Assembly (NCBI RefSeq): GCF_000025625.1
Contig: NC_013922.1
Coordinates: 2,914,001-2,978,000, forward strand
Length of the DNA stretch: 64,000 nucleotides
DNA from: Natrialba magadii ATCC 43099
GTDB lineage: Archaea; Halobacteriota; Halobacteria; Halobacteriales; Natrialbaceae
Direction of reading: 5' to 3'
A program made the position numbers and the translations under genes. Numbering within the stretch: position 1 is the first letter of the stretch; every line of letters begins with the position of its first letter. The notes beneath the pieces were generated by a model. It did not search any database. It had not been told where the DNA came from and worked only from the letters and a program-made list of their open reading frames with translations. Below, in pieces: positions 28,783-35,994 of the stretch.

Positions 28783-29568
28783 ATGTTTGTCAACGAAACT
28801 ACCGACGACCGCGGCCAAGTGGGGATCGGTACGCTCATCGTGTTCATCGCGATGGTGCTGGTCGCTGCGATTGCCGCAGGTGTACTGATCAACACGGCCG
28901 GGATGCTGCAATCCCAGGCCGAAGCAACCGGTGAGGAGAGTACCGATCTCGTTTCCGAACGGATCGATTCAACGACTGCAGTCGGTATTGTCTCCGAAAC
29001 CGAAGTTAGCGAGGAGGCTGGTGCCGACCGAGGTGAACTCGAAGAGATTCGTCTTGGCGTCAGCGGTGCTGCTGGCTCCGACAATATTGACCTCAGTGAA
29101 ACCATCATTCAGGTTGTGGGCCCTCAAGGACAGGATAACCTTGTGATGGCTGATCCTGGTGATGATGAAATCGATGCCAATGATGATGGATTCGTCACGG
29201 TGACTGACGAAGATGGTAATGTGGATGGAGACAGTACTGATGCAACTGATGCTGACCCATCCCACATTGCGTCTGGACACTTCGCCGTTGAAAACGAAGA
29301 TGGCAATTTCGTCGAGGAAAGCGATGCAGTCCTCGATAACGACAACGGCGAACTCACGATTATCCTCAATCCGAAGGTAGCACCGTTCGGATCGCAAATA
29401 AGCGAAAGTGATGAGGAACTAGATCTGCAGGATCTGGACACTGAGGACGCCTTCGGTGCTGGAGACGAATCCTCTCTCAGTATCGTTTCGCCATCCGGTG
29501 CAACGACGGAGGTCGAACTGAACGCGCCTGACCTCTTCAGCGAGGACGGCGAAGCAGTTCGCCTCTAA
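28783..29568 (+). CDS. archaellin 4 (type B)
   Basis: A 261-residue archaellin. Prepeptide [11 protein letters not shown] and the [14 protein letters not shown] core are followed by a globular part closely resembling archaellin 2: [40 protein letters not shown] and the ending [23 protein letters not shown]. Its start follows archaellin 3 by two bases. A T-run shortly after the stop suggests the operon ends here. Confidence 0.93.
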
Positions 29569-29577
29569 GCAGGCAGT

Positions 29578-29590
29578 ACTTCATTTTTTG
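29578..29590 (+). terminator. T-rich terminator after archaellin operon
   Basis: TACTTCATTTTTTG, with six consecutive T just after the archaellin 4 stop, fits an archaeal oligo-T terminator. Confidence 0.45.
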
Positions 29591-29657
29591 CAGCACTGGC
29601 TGATGACTGTCCAGTGACATCGTACGCTCCGTTGACCCACACTCCAATGGCCAGAGG

Positions 29658-29667
29658 TCTTTTAACA
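29658..29667 (+). promoter_or_regulatory. TATA-box for the flaF operon
   Basis: TCTTTTAACA lies about 30 nt before the FlaF ATG at 29694, which would give a very short or absent leader. Confidence 0.5.
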
Positions 29668-29693
29668 ACCTGAGCGAAACTACATACCTGAGT

Positions 29694-30215
29694 ATGGGGT
29701 TCAGTACGAGCGGCGCTGTTCTTATTATCCTGGTCGGATTTCTCATGGCGGTCAGCGTCATCGTCCCGACCGTATTCAGCGTTAGCTCCACAACTGGCGA
29801 CGCGTTCGCCACCCAGAACGACCAGCTTCGGGACCAACAGAACACTGCTCTCACCATCGACTCGTTCCACCACATCGATGAGTCGGACTCCGACACCGAC
29901 GCAATCGTCATCATAACCAACGACGGCTCGAACTCACTCTCTGTCTCCGAAACAACCGCCGTTGTCAACGGCCACTACTACCCCGTAGGCCCGTATACAG
30001 AGGCAACAACGATCATCGACGGTGATACGGAACGCGAGGACAGCAACGTCTGGGCACCCGGCACCCAACTCGAGATCGAACTCTCCGAATCTGACTCCGA
30101 GGTCACCATCGACGGCGACAGTGACAGCATCCGGATCACGACCGAACGCGGCGTCGCTGACCGGGCAACGATAAGCGATAGTGAGACCGATGGCGAAAGC
30201 GGAGGCGAGGACTAA
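29694..30215 (+). CDS. flaF: archaellum stator protein FlaF/ArlF
   Basis: A 173-residue protein with an N-terminal membrane helix (SGAVLIILVGFLMAVSVIVP, residues about 6-25) and an outer beta-sandwich domain (DAIVIITNDGSNSLSVSETT through ITTERGVADRATISD). FlaF binds the S-layer and forms the stator with FlaG. The acidic end SDSETDGESGGED is typical of halophiles. Its TAA stop overlaps the ATG of a 23-codon ORF. Confidence 0.82.
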   Translation: MGFSTSGAVLIILVGFLMAVSVIVPTVFSVSSTTGDAFATQNDQLRDQQNTALTIDSFHHIDESDSDTDAIVIITNDGSNSLSVSETTAVVNGHYYPVGPYTEATTIIDGDTEREDSNVWAPGTQLEIELSESDSEVTIDGDSDSIRITTERGVADRATISDSETDGESGGED

Positions 30216-30286
30216 TGGGACAGGACTCGACAGCCCAGCCCGCAGACGCGACACCACGAACACCGCTCAGTGAGGTGTGCCACTAA
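30215..30286 (+). CDS. 23-residue mini-ORF coupled to flaF and flaG
   Basis: An ORF of 23 codons plus stop running from MGQDSTAQ to LSEVCH. Both ends use TAATG overlaps: the flaF stop shares a base with its ATG, and its own stop shares a base with the flaG ATG. Either it encodes a small peptide or it is a ribosome-relay leader that couples FlaF to FlaG translation. No homologue is known to me. Confidence 0.4.
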   Translation: MGQDSTAQPADATPRTPLSEVCH

Positions 30287-30771
30287 TGGCGAGCGTCTCG
30301 GCAACACATCTGATCATGTTCATCGGCAGTCTCATCATCGCCTCAGCCGTCGCCGGAACGGTCATCATGGAGGTCGGGAACGTGAGCGACTCAATTGAGA
30401 TGCGCGGCTCGTCGGTCGCCGAAGAGATCGAAACCGACATCGCGATTATCAGCGACGAATCGCAAGGTGACACGATGGTCGAAGAAACCGGCGACGGCAT
30501 CTACAACGTCACCGTCCTGGCCAAAAACATCGGTAACAAGGACATACCTGCTGAACAACAGATCATCGACGCACTGATCGACGGCACCTACTCGACAGTC
30601 ACGGACGTGACTCGAGTAGACGAGGACAGCGACACCTGGCAGTCCGGTGGCGTCGTCGAGGTGACGATCGAAACGCACGAGGTAAGCGGCGACACTGAGG
30701 TCATCCTCCTCGTCAAGGGCAACGAGGATACGATCTCGTTCTACTGGGATGGAGACGAAGGCGGACACTGA
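30286..30771 (+). CDS. flaG: archaellum stator protein FlaG/ArlG
   Basis: A 161-residue protein starting MASVSATHLIMFIGSLIIAS, a membrane helix, followed by SDSIEMRGSSVAEEIETDIA and a beta-sandwich (NVTVLAKNIGNKDIPAEQQI, EVILLVKGNEDTISFYW). FlaG forms filaments capped by FlaF in the stator. ATG at 30286 was chosen over an in-frame GTG nine bases upstream because of the TAATG overlap with the preceding ORF. Confidence 0.82.
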   Translation: MASVSATHLIMFIGSLIIASAVAGTVIMEVGNVSDSIEMRGSSVAEEIETDIAIISDESQGDTMVEETGDGIYNVTVLAKNIGNKDIPAEQQIIDALIDGTYSTVTDVTRVDEDSDTWQSGGVVEVTIETHEVSGDTEVILLVKGNEDTISFYWDGDEGGH

Positions 30772-30853
30772 GACACTGAGAGCGAACCCGAACGACTGCA
30801 CGCATAGACCGGCAACAGCCCCCAACACACACTGAAACGAAACCAGACTACCC

Positions 30854-32302
30854 ATGACACTACTGCTATTCAGCCAACTCGGTGGCGGCAACGAATCGGA
30901 CGACGCTGACGATACCGACGCCGACGAGGGCGACGACCTCCTCGGCAGCGACGACGGCCTGATCGGCGACGACCTCGGCTTCGACGACGGCGACGACGAA
31001 GACTCGATGGACGAGGAACTCACCTACCGTCTCGACGAGGTCGAAAAGGAGGTCGACTCCCTCGAGAACAAGGTCGAAACCGTCCGCGGGGAGAACGAAC
31101 AGATCAGCGACTCGATCACGAGCGTCGAGCGCAACGTCGACAAGCTCGTCGACATGTACGAGATCGTCACCCAGGGAATCAACCCCTTCGTCGGCGATCA
31201 GGAACTCGGCAACGCGTTCGAAACCGCCGCGGGGCAGGGCGGCGTCTTCGGCGGCGAGGACGATCCTGCCGACGAGATCGACGATGATATCATCAACTCC
31301 GAAGCGGAGGACTTCCTCGATGACGACCTGGGTGAGGACCCCGCGGACGACGAGTTCGACGACGTGGATACCTTCGAGGAGACGGGTGACGACGTGCTGA
31401 CGGACGAGTTCGACGATGACGACGATATCAACGAGGAGGATGGCACCGAGTTCGACGACGACCTCGGTGTCGAGATGGATGCGGAGTCGGAACTCTCCGA
31501 CGAGCTCCTGGACGAAGCCGGTGCAGACGACGAAGACGACGAGGACGACGAAGACGGCGAAGACGGCGAAGACGGTGCAGAAAACGAAGACGAGATCGAG
31601 GCAGACCCCGTCGAATCGATCAGCGACGCAGACCCAGCTTCCGATGCAGCCTCTGAGTCAGCGCCAGCAGCCCAGGACCCACCTGCTCCAGCACTCGACG
31701 GAACGAACGGCGAGGACGGCGACCTCCCGTATCTCGTCACCCTCCCTGCCAGAAACGACGCCGAACTGGCGACACTCGAGTGGCTCCAGTTTCTCGTGGA
31801 TGCGGCGGGACTCGAGGGGGCGGCACAGACGATTGCGTACTACGAGTCGGTGGGCTGGATTTCGCAGCCGGTGGAGACGTACTTGCACCGGCTGTTGAAC
31901 GGGTTTGGCGGTGACGATGCGCCGCTTGCGGCTGCGGAGATCGAGCCGAAGTCGGTGTTGCGAAACGACGAGCACAAGCGGAGTTTGCGGTATATTGCGG
32001 GGATTGCGACGCCGGAGCGGGGTGTGTCGGATGTTGCTTCTGGTGTTGCTGGTGCCGCTGGTGTTTCTGGGGGGGCTGGTTCCTCTGCTTCCGCTAGTGC
32101 TTCTGCTTCCGCTGATGTTTCTGCTGCTGATGGAGGTGGTGGGACTGAGACGAAAAGTGTGTCAGATGCCGATACCGGATCTGAGACGGAGGGTGTCGCC
32201 GTAAGCGAGTCGGAGGCGGATGTGGGAGAGCTGAGAGAGTCGGAGGCGGATGTGGGAGAGCTGAGAGAATCGAAAGCGGATGTAAAGTCCGGTCGAGAGT
32301 GA
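30854..32302 (+). CDS. archaellum cytoplasmic switch protein FlaCE/ArlCE, first copy
   Basis: A 482-residue FlaC-FlaD/E fusion. The FlaC coiled coil lies at about residues 55-115 (VDSLENKVETVRGENEQISD, DMYEIVTQGINPFVG). The FlaD/E domain lies at about 295-400 (LPYLVTLPARNDAELATLEW, TIAYYESVGWISQPVETYLH, LLNGFGG). An Asp/Glu-rich linker joins them and an Ala/Ser-rich tail follows. The tail ends in a 30-bp tandem repeat encoding ESEADVGELR. FlaCE contacts CheF and CheY-P at the motor. Confidence 0.85.
   Translation: MTLLLFSQLGGGNESDDADDTDADEGDDLLGSDDGLIGDDLGFDDGDDEDSMDEELTYRLDEVEKEVDSLENKVETVRGENEQISDSITSVERNVDKLVDMYEIVTQGINPFVGDQELGNAFETAAGQGGVFGGEDDPADEIDDDIINSEAEDFLDDDLGEDPADDEFDDVDTFEETGDDVLTDEFDDDDDINEEDGTEFDDDLGVEMDAESELSDELLDEAGADDEDDEDDEDGEDGEDGAENEDEIEADPVESISDADPASDAASESAPAAQDPPAPALDGTNGEDGDLPYLVTLPARNDAELATLEWLQFLVDAAGLEGAAQTIAYYESVGWISQPVETYLHRLLNGFGGDDAPLAAAEIEPKSVLRNDEHKRSLRYIAGIATPERGVSDVASGVAGAAGVSGGAGSSASASASASADVSAADGGGGTETKSVSDADTGSETEGVAVSESEADVGELRESEADVGELRESKADVKSGRE
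32207..32266 (+). repeat. 30-bp tandem duplication in FlaCE tail
   Basis: Two identical 30-bp units (32207-32236 and 32237-32266) followed by a diverged partial third unit. They encode ESEADVGELR twice. Confidence 0.85.
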
Positions 32303-32411
32303 ACTCGGCGTCTGACCGGCAAGCACTGACCCGGATCGCCGAAATGAGACGTGTTCGCACACCGGCGCCGCCAGTTTTTGCCGAGTCGACAGTACCAGCC
32401 AGAAGTTTTGT

Positions 32412-32567
32412 ATGCTGAGCATTCAAAGGAGTGTCTACGACACGGAAGTAGTCGTGGCTGCGCCGACAGCTGGTGACGGAATCGACTGTTGGCGGTGTCG
32501 ATCGGCAACGGCCACTACAACCAGCGCAGGCGGAAGACGCAGGATGCACAATGGGTATTGCGGATAA
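32412..32567 (+). CDS. 51-codon ORF overlapping the flaJ start
   Basis: Runs from MLSIQRSVYDTEVVV to RRRMHNGYCG and contains CWRCR. It overlaps the chosen flaJ start by 17 bp in another frame. No clear TATA element precedes it at the right distance, so it may be a chance ORF; recorded because similar short ORFs overlap other gene starts in the cluster. Confidence 0.2.
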   Translation: MLSIQRSVYDTEVVVAAPTAGDGIDCWRCRSATATTTSAGGRRRMHNGYCG

Positions 32568-34275
32568 CACAGCGGCGATCAACGACCTCAGCAAGTCCAT
32601 CATTCGGTCGTACGACGAGATGGATCTCCCGGCACGGTTGTACGTCCCGGGGGTACTGCTGCCTGCGTTCCTGTTCTTCCTCGCAACCATCGTCATCGCG
32701 GTGGCCCTCGACGTCTTCGTGCTGGTCAAACTCCTGATTCCGGTGCTCGGCCTCCTCGTCTTTGTCGCGGCGGTGGGCTATCCCCGACTGGCAGTCGACC
32801 AGCGCCGCATCGAGATGGAGAACCGGTTCCATCTGTTCATTATTCACATGACCATTCTGTCGACGACGAACATCGACCGGATGGAAGTGCTGCGTAGGCT
32901 CGCCCAGGAAGAGGAGTACGGCGAACTGGCAGACGAGGTCCAGCGCGTCGTCGACCTCGTCGATGTCTGGCACCTGAGTCTCGGCGACGCCTGTCGCCGC
33001 CGGGCGAAGGCGGTTCCGAGTGAGTCTGTGGCCGACCTCTTCGAGCGGATGGCCTACACGCTCGGGGCTGGCCAGCAACTCGACGAGTTCCTACATCAGG
33101 AACAGGACGTCCTGGTAGAGAAGTACTCGACAGTGTACAGGCAGTCGCTTGGCAACCTGGACGTGCTGAAGGACCTCTATCTCTCGTTGATCATCTCGAT
33201 GACGTTCGCGCTGGTGTTTGCGATCGTCCTGCCGCTGCTGACCGGCAACGACCCGACGCTGACGACGAGTATCGTCATCGTCCTGTTCGTCTTCATCCAG
33301 ATCGGGTTCTTCTTCGTCATCCGCGCGGTCGTCCCAGACGATCCGATCTGGTATCTGGAGGATGGGTATCGCACGGCGACCAAAAAGCGGATGCTCGCCT
33401 CGACGGTCGTCGGCGTCGGGCTGAGCGTCCTCACCGTCATCCTTCTGGGGCTGATCTTTCTCGGCGTACTGCCGGAGCCAGGTGGTCTCCCGATTCGTGA
33501 CCTGCCCTCGATGCTCCACATGCCCATCGCAACCCTCCCGCTGTTGATTCCGGGACTCGTCTTCTGGTACGAGGAACGGCGCGCGTTCCAGCGTGATCGG
33601 GCGTTTCCAAACTTCATCCGCGCGCTCGGGACAAGCGAGAGCGCAAAGCAGAGTACGACCTCCGAAGTGCTCGCGACGCTGCGCTCGAAGGACTTCGGCC
33701 CGCTTACCGAGAACGTCGACGACCTCTATCGCCGGCTGAACATGCGCCTGAGCACCGAGAAATCCTGGCGCTACTTCACCGGTGAGGCAAACACGTTCCT
33801 GATCCAGAAGTTCAGCGAGATGTATCTGGTCGGTCGCGAGATGGGTGGTGGGCCAAAGCGCCTCGGCGAACTCATCAGTACGAACATGAGTGAGATTATC
33901 AACCTGCGCGAAGAGCGCAAGCAGCAGACGACCACGCTCGTCGGCGTCATGTACGGCATCACCGCCGCCTCGGCGTTCGCGTTCTTCATCGGACTCGAGT
34001 TAGCCCTGATGCTCTCGAGTTTCGATATCGATCTCGACGGCCAGATGGGCGGGCAACTCATCCACACGGACGAGTACAACGTGCCGGTGCTCCGGTATCT
34101 GATCGTGCTGGTGTTGATTTTCAACGCGTTCATCTCGTCACTGGTGCTTCGGGTGGCAGACGGCGGCCACTTCGGCAATTCGTACGTTCACTTCACGGCG
34201 CTGTTATGGATCGGCGCGGTGACGGGGACGCTCACGGAGCGACTGGTCGACCTGCTGATCACGGTGGATCTGTGA
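32551..34275 (+). CDS. flaJ: archaellum membrane platform protein FlaJ/ArlJ
   Basis: A 574-residue polytopic platform protein homologous to type IV pilus PilC/TadC. N-terminal helices VPGVLLPAFLFFLATIVIAV and LLIPVLGLLVFVAAVGYP, a first cytoplasmic domain (NIDRMEVLRRLAQEEEYGEL), helices around SLIISMTFALVFAIVLPLLT and TSIVIVLFVFIQIGFFFVI, a second cytoplasmic domain (GEANTFLIQKFSEMYLVGRE), and C-terminal helices. ATG at 32551 begins MGIADNTAAINDLSKSII. It is unusual that flaJ does not follow flaI but lies between two flaCE genes, 4.2 kb before flaH. Confidence 0.88.
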   Translation: MGIADNTAAINDLSKSIIRSYDEMDLPARLYVPGVLLPAFLFFLATIVIAVALDVFVLVKLLIPVLGLLVFVAAVGYPRLAVDQRRIEMENRFHLFIIHMTILSTTNIDRMEVLRRLAQEEEYGELADEVQRVVDLVDVWHLSLGDACRRRAKAVPSESVADLFERMAYTLGAGQQLDEFLHQEQDVLVEKYSTVYRQSLGNLDVLKDLYLSLIISMTFALVFAIVLPLLTGNDPTLTTSIVIVLFVFIQIGFFFVIRAVVPDDPIWYLEDGYRTATKKRMLASTVVGVGLSVLTVILLGLIFLGVLPEPGGLPIRDLPSMLHMPIATLPLLIPGLVFWYEERRAFQRDRAFPNFIRALGTSESAKQSTTSEVLATLRSKDFGPLTENVDDLYRRLNMRLSTEKSWRYFTGEANTFLIQKFSEMYLVGREMGGGPKRLGELISTNMSEIINLREERKQQTTTLVGVMYGITAASAFAFFIGLELALMLSSFDIDLDGQMGGQLIHTDEYNVPVLRYLIVLVLIFNAFISSLVLRVADGGHFGNSYVHFTALLWIGAVTGTLTERLVDLLITVDL

Positions 34276-34365
34276 GGAGATCTACAGACAACTATCGTGA
34301 GCCGACCGCTGGGAACGGCCACAAGACAATTAGTAGCTGCAGCGAAACCGATGGGATAGATAACG

Positions 34366-34503
34366 ATGCGTCTCGACCGAAATCAGCGGTTCCACGCAGC
34401 GACACGCGGCATCGAATCGGTACAAAGCGGTGCCCTTCTCTTTGGGTTCTCGCTTCTGCTCTCGTTTTTCATGGGAACGGTCATCTTCATGAACGGCGGG
34501 TAG
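34366..34503 (+). CDS. 45-residue single-helix membrane protein
   Basis: A short ORF, MRLDRNQRFHAATRGIESVQ followed by one membrane helix (SGALLFGFSLLLSFFMGTVI) and the end FMNGG. Positive N-terminus and hydrophobic C-terminus suggest an inner-in topology. It starts 91 bp after the flaJ stop and ends 51 bp before a MITE-like element. Coding is supported by the clean amphipathic-to-hydrophobic layout; no function is known. Confidence 0.5.
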   Translation: MRLDRNQRFHAATRGIESVQSGALLFGFSLLLSFFMGTVIFMNGG

Positions 34504-34553
34504 CGCGGGATTTGCAGAGATAGTCGCCTTCTGCAGAGATAGTCGTCTCCGTC

Positions 34554-34639
34554 CTATAGTAGCCACTGCAAGTCAATGCACACCTGATCGCCAGATGACT
34601 CGGCGATCAGTGTGTAACTAGGTGCAGTTGTTACTATAG
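34554..34639. mobile_element. 86-bp MITE-like inverted repeat element A
   Basis: The ends CTATAGTAGCCACTGCA and TGCAGTTGTTACTATAG are inverted repeats matching at 15 of 17 positions. The interior continues the symmetry (CACACCTGATCGCC with GGCGATCAGTGTG). The element could fold into one long hairpin. The same terminal sequence occurs at 61326-61595. No transposase is inside. Confidence 0.7.
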
Positions 34640-34659
34640 CAACGCGTACGCGCTTGAGT

Positions 34660-34735
34660 ACAGACACAGAGACAGACAGACAGACAGACTCAGAGAGACA
34701 GACAGACTCAGAGAGACAGACAGACAGACAGAACC
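34660..34735. repeat. CAGACAGA/CAGAGAGA microsatellite
   Basis: Tandem GACA and GAGA tetramers arranged in higher-order units ending ACTCAGAGAGACAGACAG, in the spacer before the convergent gene. Confidence 0.85.
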
Positions 34736-34821
34736 AGCGACCCACAGGCAACTCGAGTGACGCTGACTGCAGGGGCGACTCACAGTACACAAGACACAAT
34801 TCACAGCTCACAGCTCACAGC

Positions 34822-35664
34822 TCACTCGAGTGCATCGCGCAGGTCGCCGATGGTGTCGGTTTCGTCGAGTCCGTGTTTGGCGGCGGTTTTTCGCAGTTGT
34901 GACTCGGTGAGTTCGGGGGCAAATTCGGATTTCGCGAAGAGGAGGGAGGCGGTTCGCATCGTGGGTGTTTTGCGAGCGACGTGTTGGGCGTACCAGAGGA
35001 CGAGATTGTCGAAGGTGCCGACGATGTCGTCGGAGGCGGTTCGGTGGCGGACGGAGTCGCTGCCGAACTGGGCGACGATGTCGAGCGCGAGTCGCGCGTC
35101 GGTCCGATCGAGTTCGTCGGCGAGGATGGAGCGGGCGTGTTCGGGGCTCTGGGGGGGTTGTGGGGTGGGTTGGTGTGGGTGTTGTTGCTGTTGCTGGGGC
35201 GGTTGTTGGTCCTGTTGCTGTCGTCGTCCCTGTCCCTGTCCCTGCCCCTGCGCTTGCTGCGCTCGGTCCTGTTCGGACTCGACCTGTTCTCGTGCTGGCG
35301 CTTGCTGTGACGGGCGTTCCTTTCGGGTTTCGGTGTCGGTGCTGCGTCCGTCTGCAGTGCCTGGAGTGTCCGTAGCATCCGCAGCGGGCTGTGTCTGTGT
35401 GCTTGCGGATTCGTCGCGACTACTCGGCCGTCTCTGTGTCTCGTCTGGGACGTTCGGTGGGCTGTGGTCGGCCGAAACGACGTACCGGCTCTCGGAAACC
35501 TCGGCCACGTAGGGGCTCTCGGTGAAGTCCAGTTCGTCGGGCGAAAGGACGCCGCCGCCGTTGTTGCCGCCCGGTTGCTCGCTGGGGAGGACCGGCGGAA
35601 CGTCGGCGTCAGCATCGGCGTCGGCCGTCGACTCGGGATTGCCACCCTCGTTACGATCTGTCAT
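34822..35664 (-). CDS. conserved haloarchaeal protein in archaellum cluster
   Basis: A 280-residue protein. Residues about 1-160 are low complexity (Asp/Ala, Pro, then a Gln-rich run such as GQGQGQGRRQQQDQQ), with a short conserved motif SPDELDFTESPYVAEVSES. The C-terminal 110 residues form a helical domain: ARSILADELDRTDARLALDI, DNLVLWYAQHVARKTP and a SAP-like end LTESQLRKTAAKHGLDETDT. It is convergent with flaJ and divergent from the second flaCE. I recognise homologues in other haloarchaeal archaellum loci but no function. Confidence 0.6.
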   Translation of the reverse strand: MTDRNEGGNPESTADADADADVPPVLPSEQPGGNNGGGVLSPDELDFTESPYVAEVSESRYVVSADHSPPNVPDETQRRPSSRDESASTQTQPAADATDTPGTADGRSTDTETRKERPSQQAPAREQVESEQDRAQQAQGQGQGQGRRQQQDQQPPQQQQQHPHQPTPQPPQSPEHARSILADELDRTDARLALDIVAQFGSDSVRHRTASDDIVGTFDNLVLWYAQHVARKTPTMRTASLLFAKSEFAPELTESQLRKTAAKHGLDETDTIGDLRDALE

Positions 35665-35865
35665 GAAGCGATCGGTAGTGAGCGTACGAGAGCAACCGAA
35701 AAGAAACCTTTGTTCGGGTGAGCCCTGTGAGAACGGGAAAATCGCCCACTGTCGGAAGCGAGCAGAGACCCACATCGACGCTGGAACGCAGAATCTGACG
35801 GCTCGGAACGTAACGAGCCAATCGGCCACAATTACTTAATACGTAGGTTGTCATAGTTTTCCTGA
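35665..35865. promoter_or_regulatory. divergent promoter region upstream of second flaCE
   Basis: ATTACTTAATACG at 35830-35842 is a TATA-like element about 30 nt before the ATG at 35866. Minus-strand transcription of the 280-residue protein gene must also start in this region; I see no clear TATA for it. Confidence 0.45.
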
Positions 35866-35994
35866 ATGACGACTCGTAGCCAGTCAGAGCGCAGGGCCAC
35901 CACGCGGATTCGGTCCGGTGGCCGGCTCCGGATGGCGGCGAGCGAACGAGCGGTAGACGCCAGCGGAACAGGTTCACCATGGTACTCTCGATAA
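35866..35994 (+). CDS. 42-residue basic leader ORF overlapping second flaCE
   Basis: From MTTRSQSERRATTRIRS to SGTGSPWYSR, strongly basic, unlike the acidic proteins around it. The TATA element 30 nt upstream would put the transcript 5' end at this ATG. It overlaps the flaCE start at 35979 by 16 bp in a different frame, so terminating ribosomes would arrive at that start. Confidence 0.35.
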   Translation: MTTRSQSERRATTRIRSGGRLRMAASERAVDASGTGSPWYSR

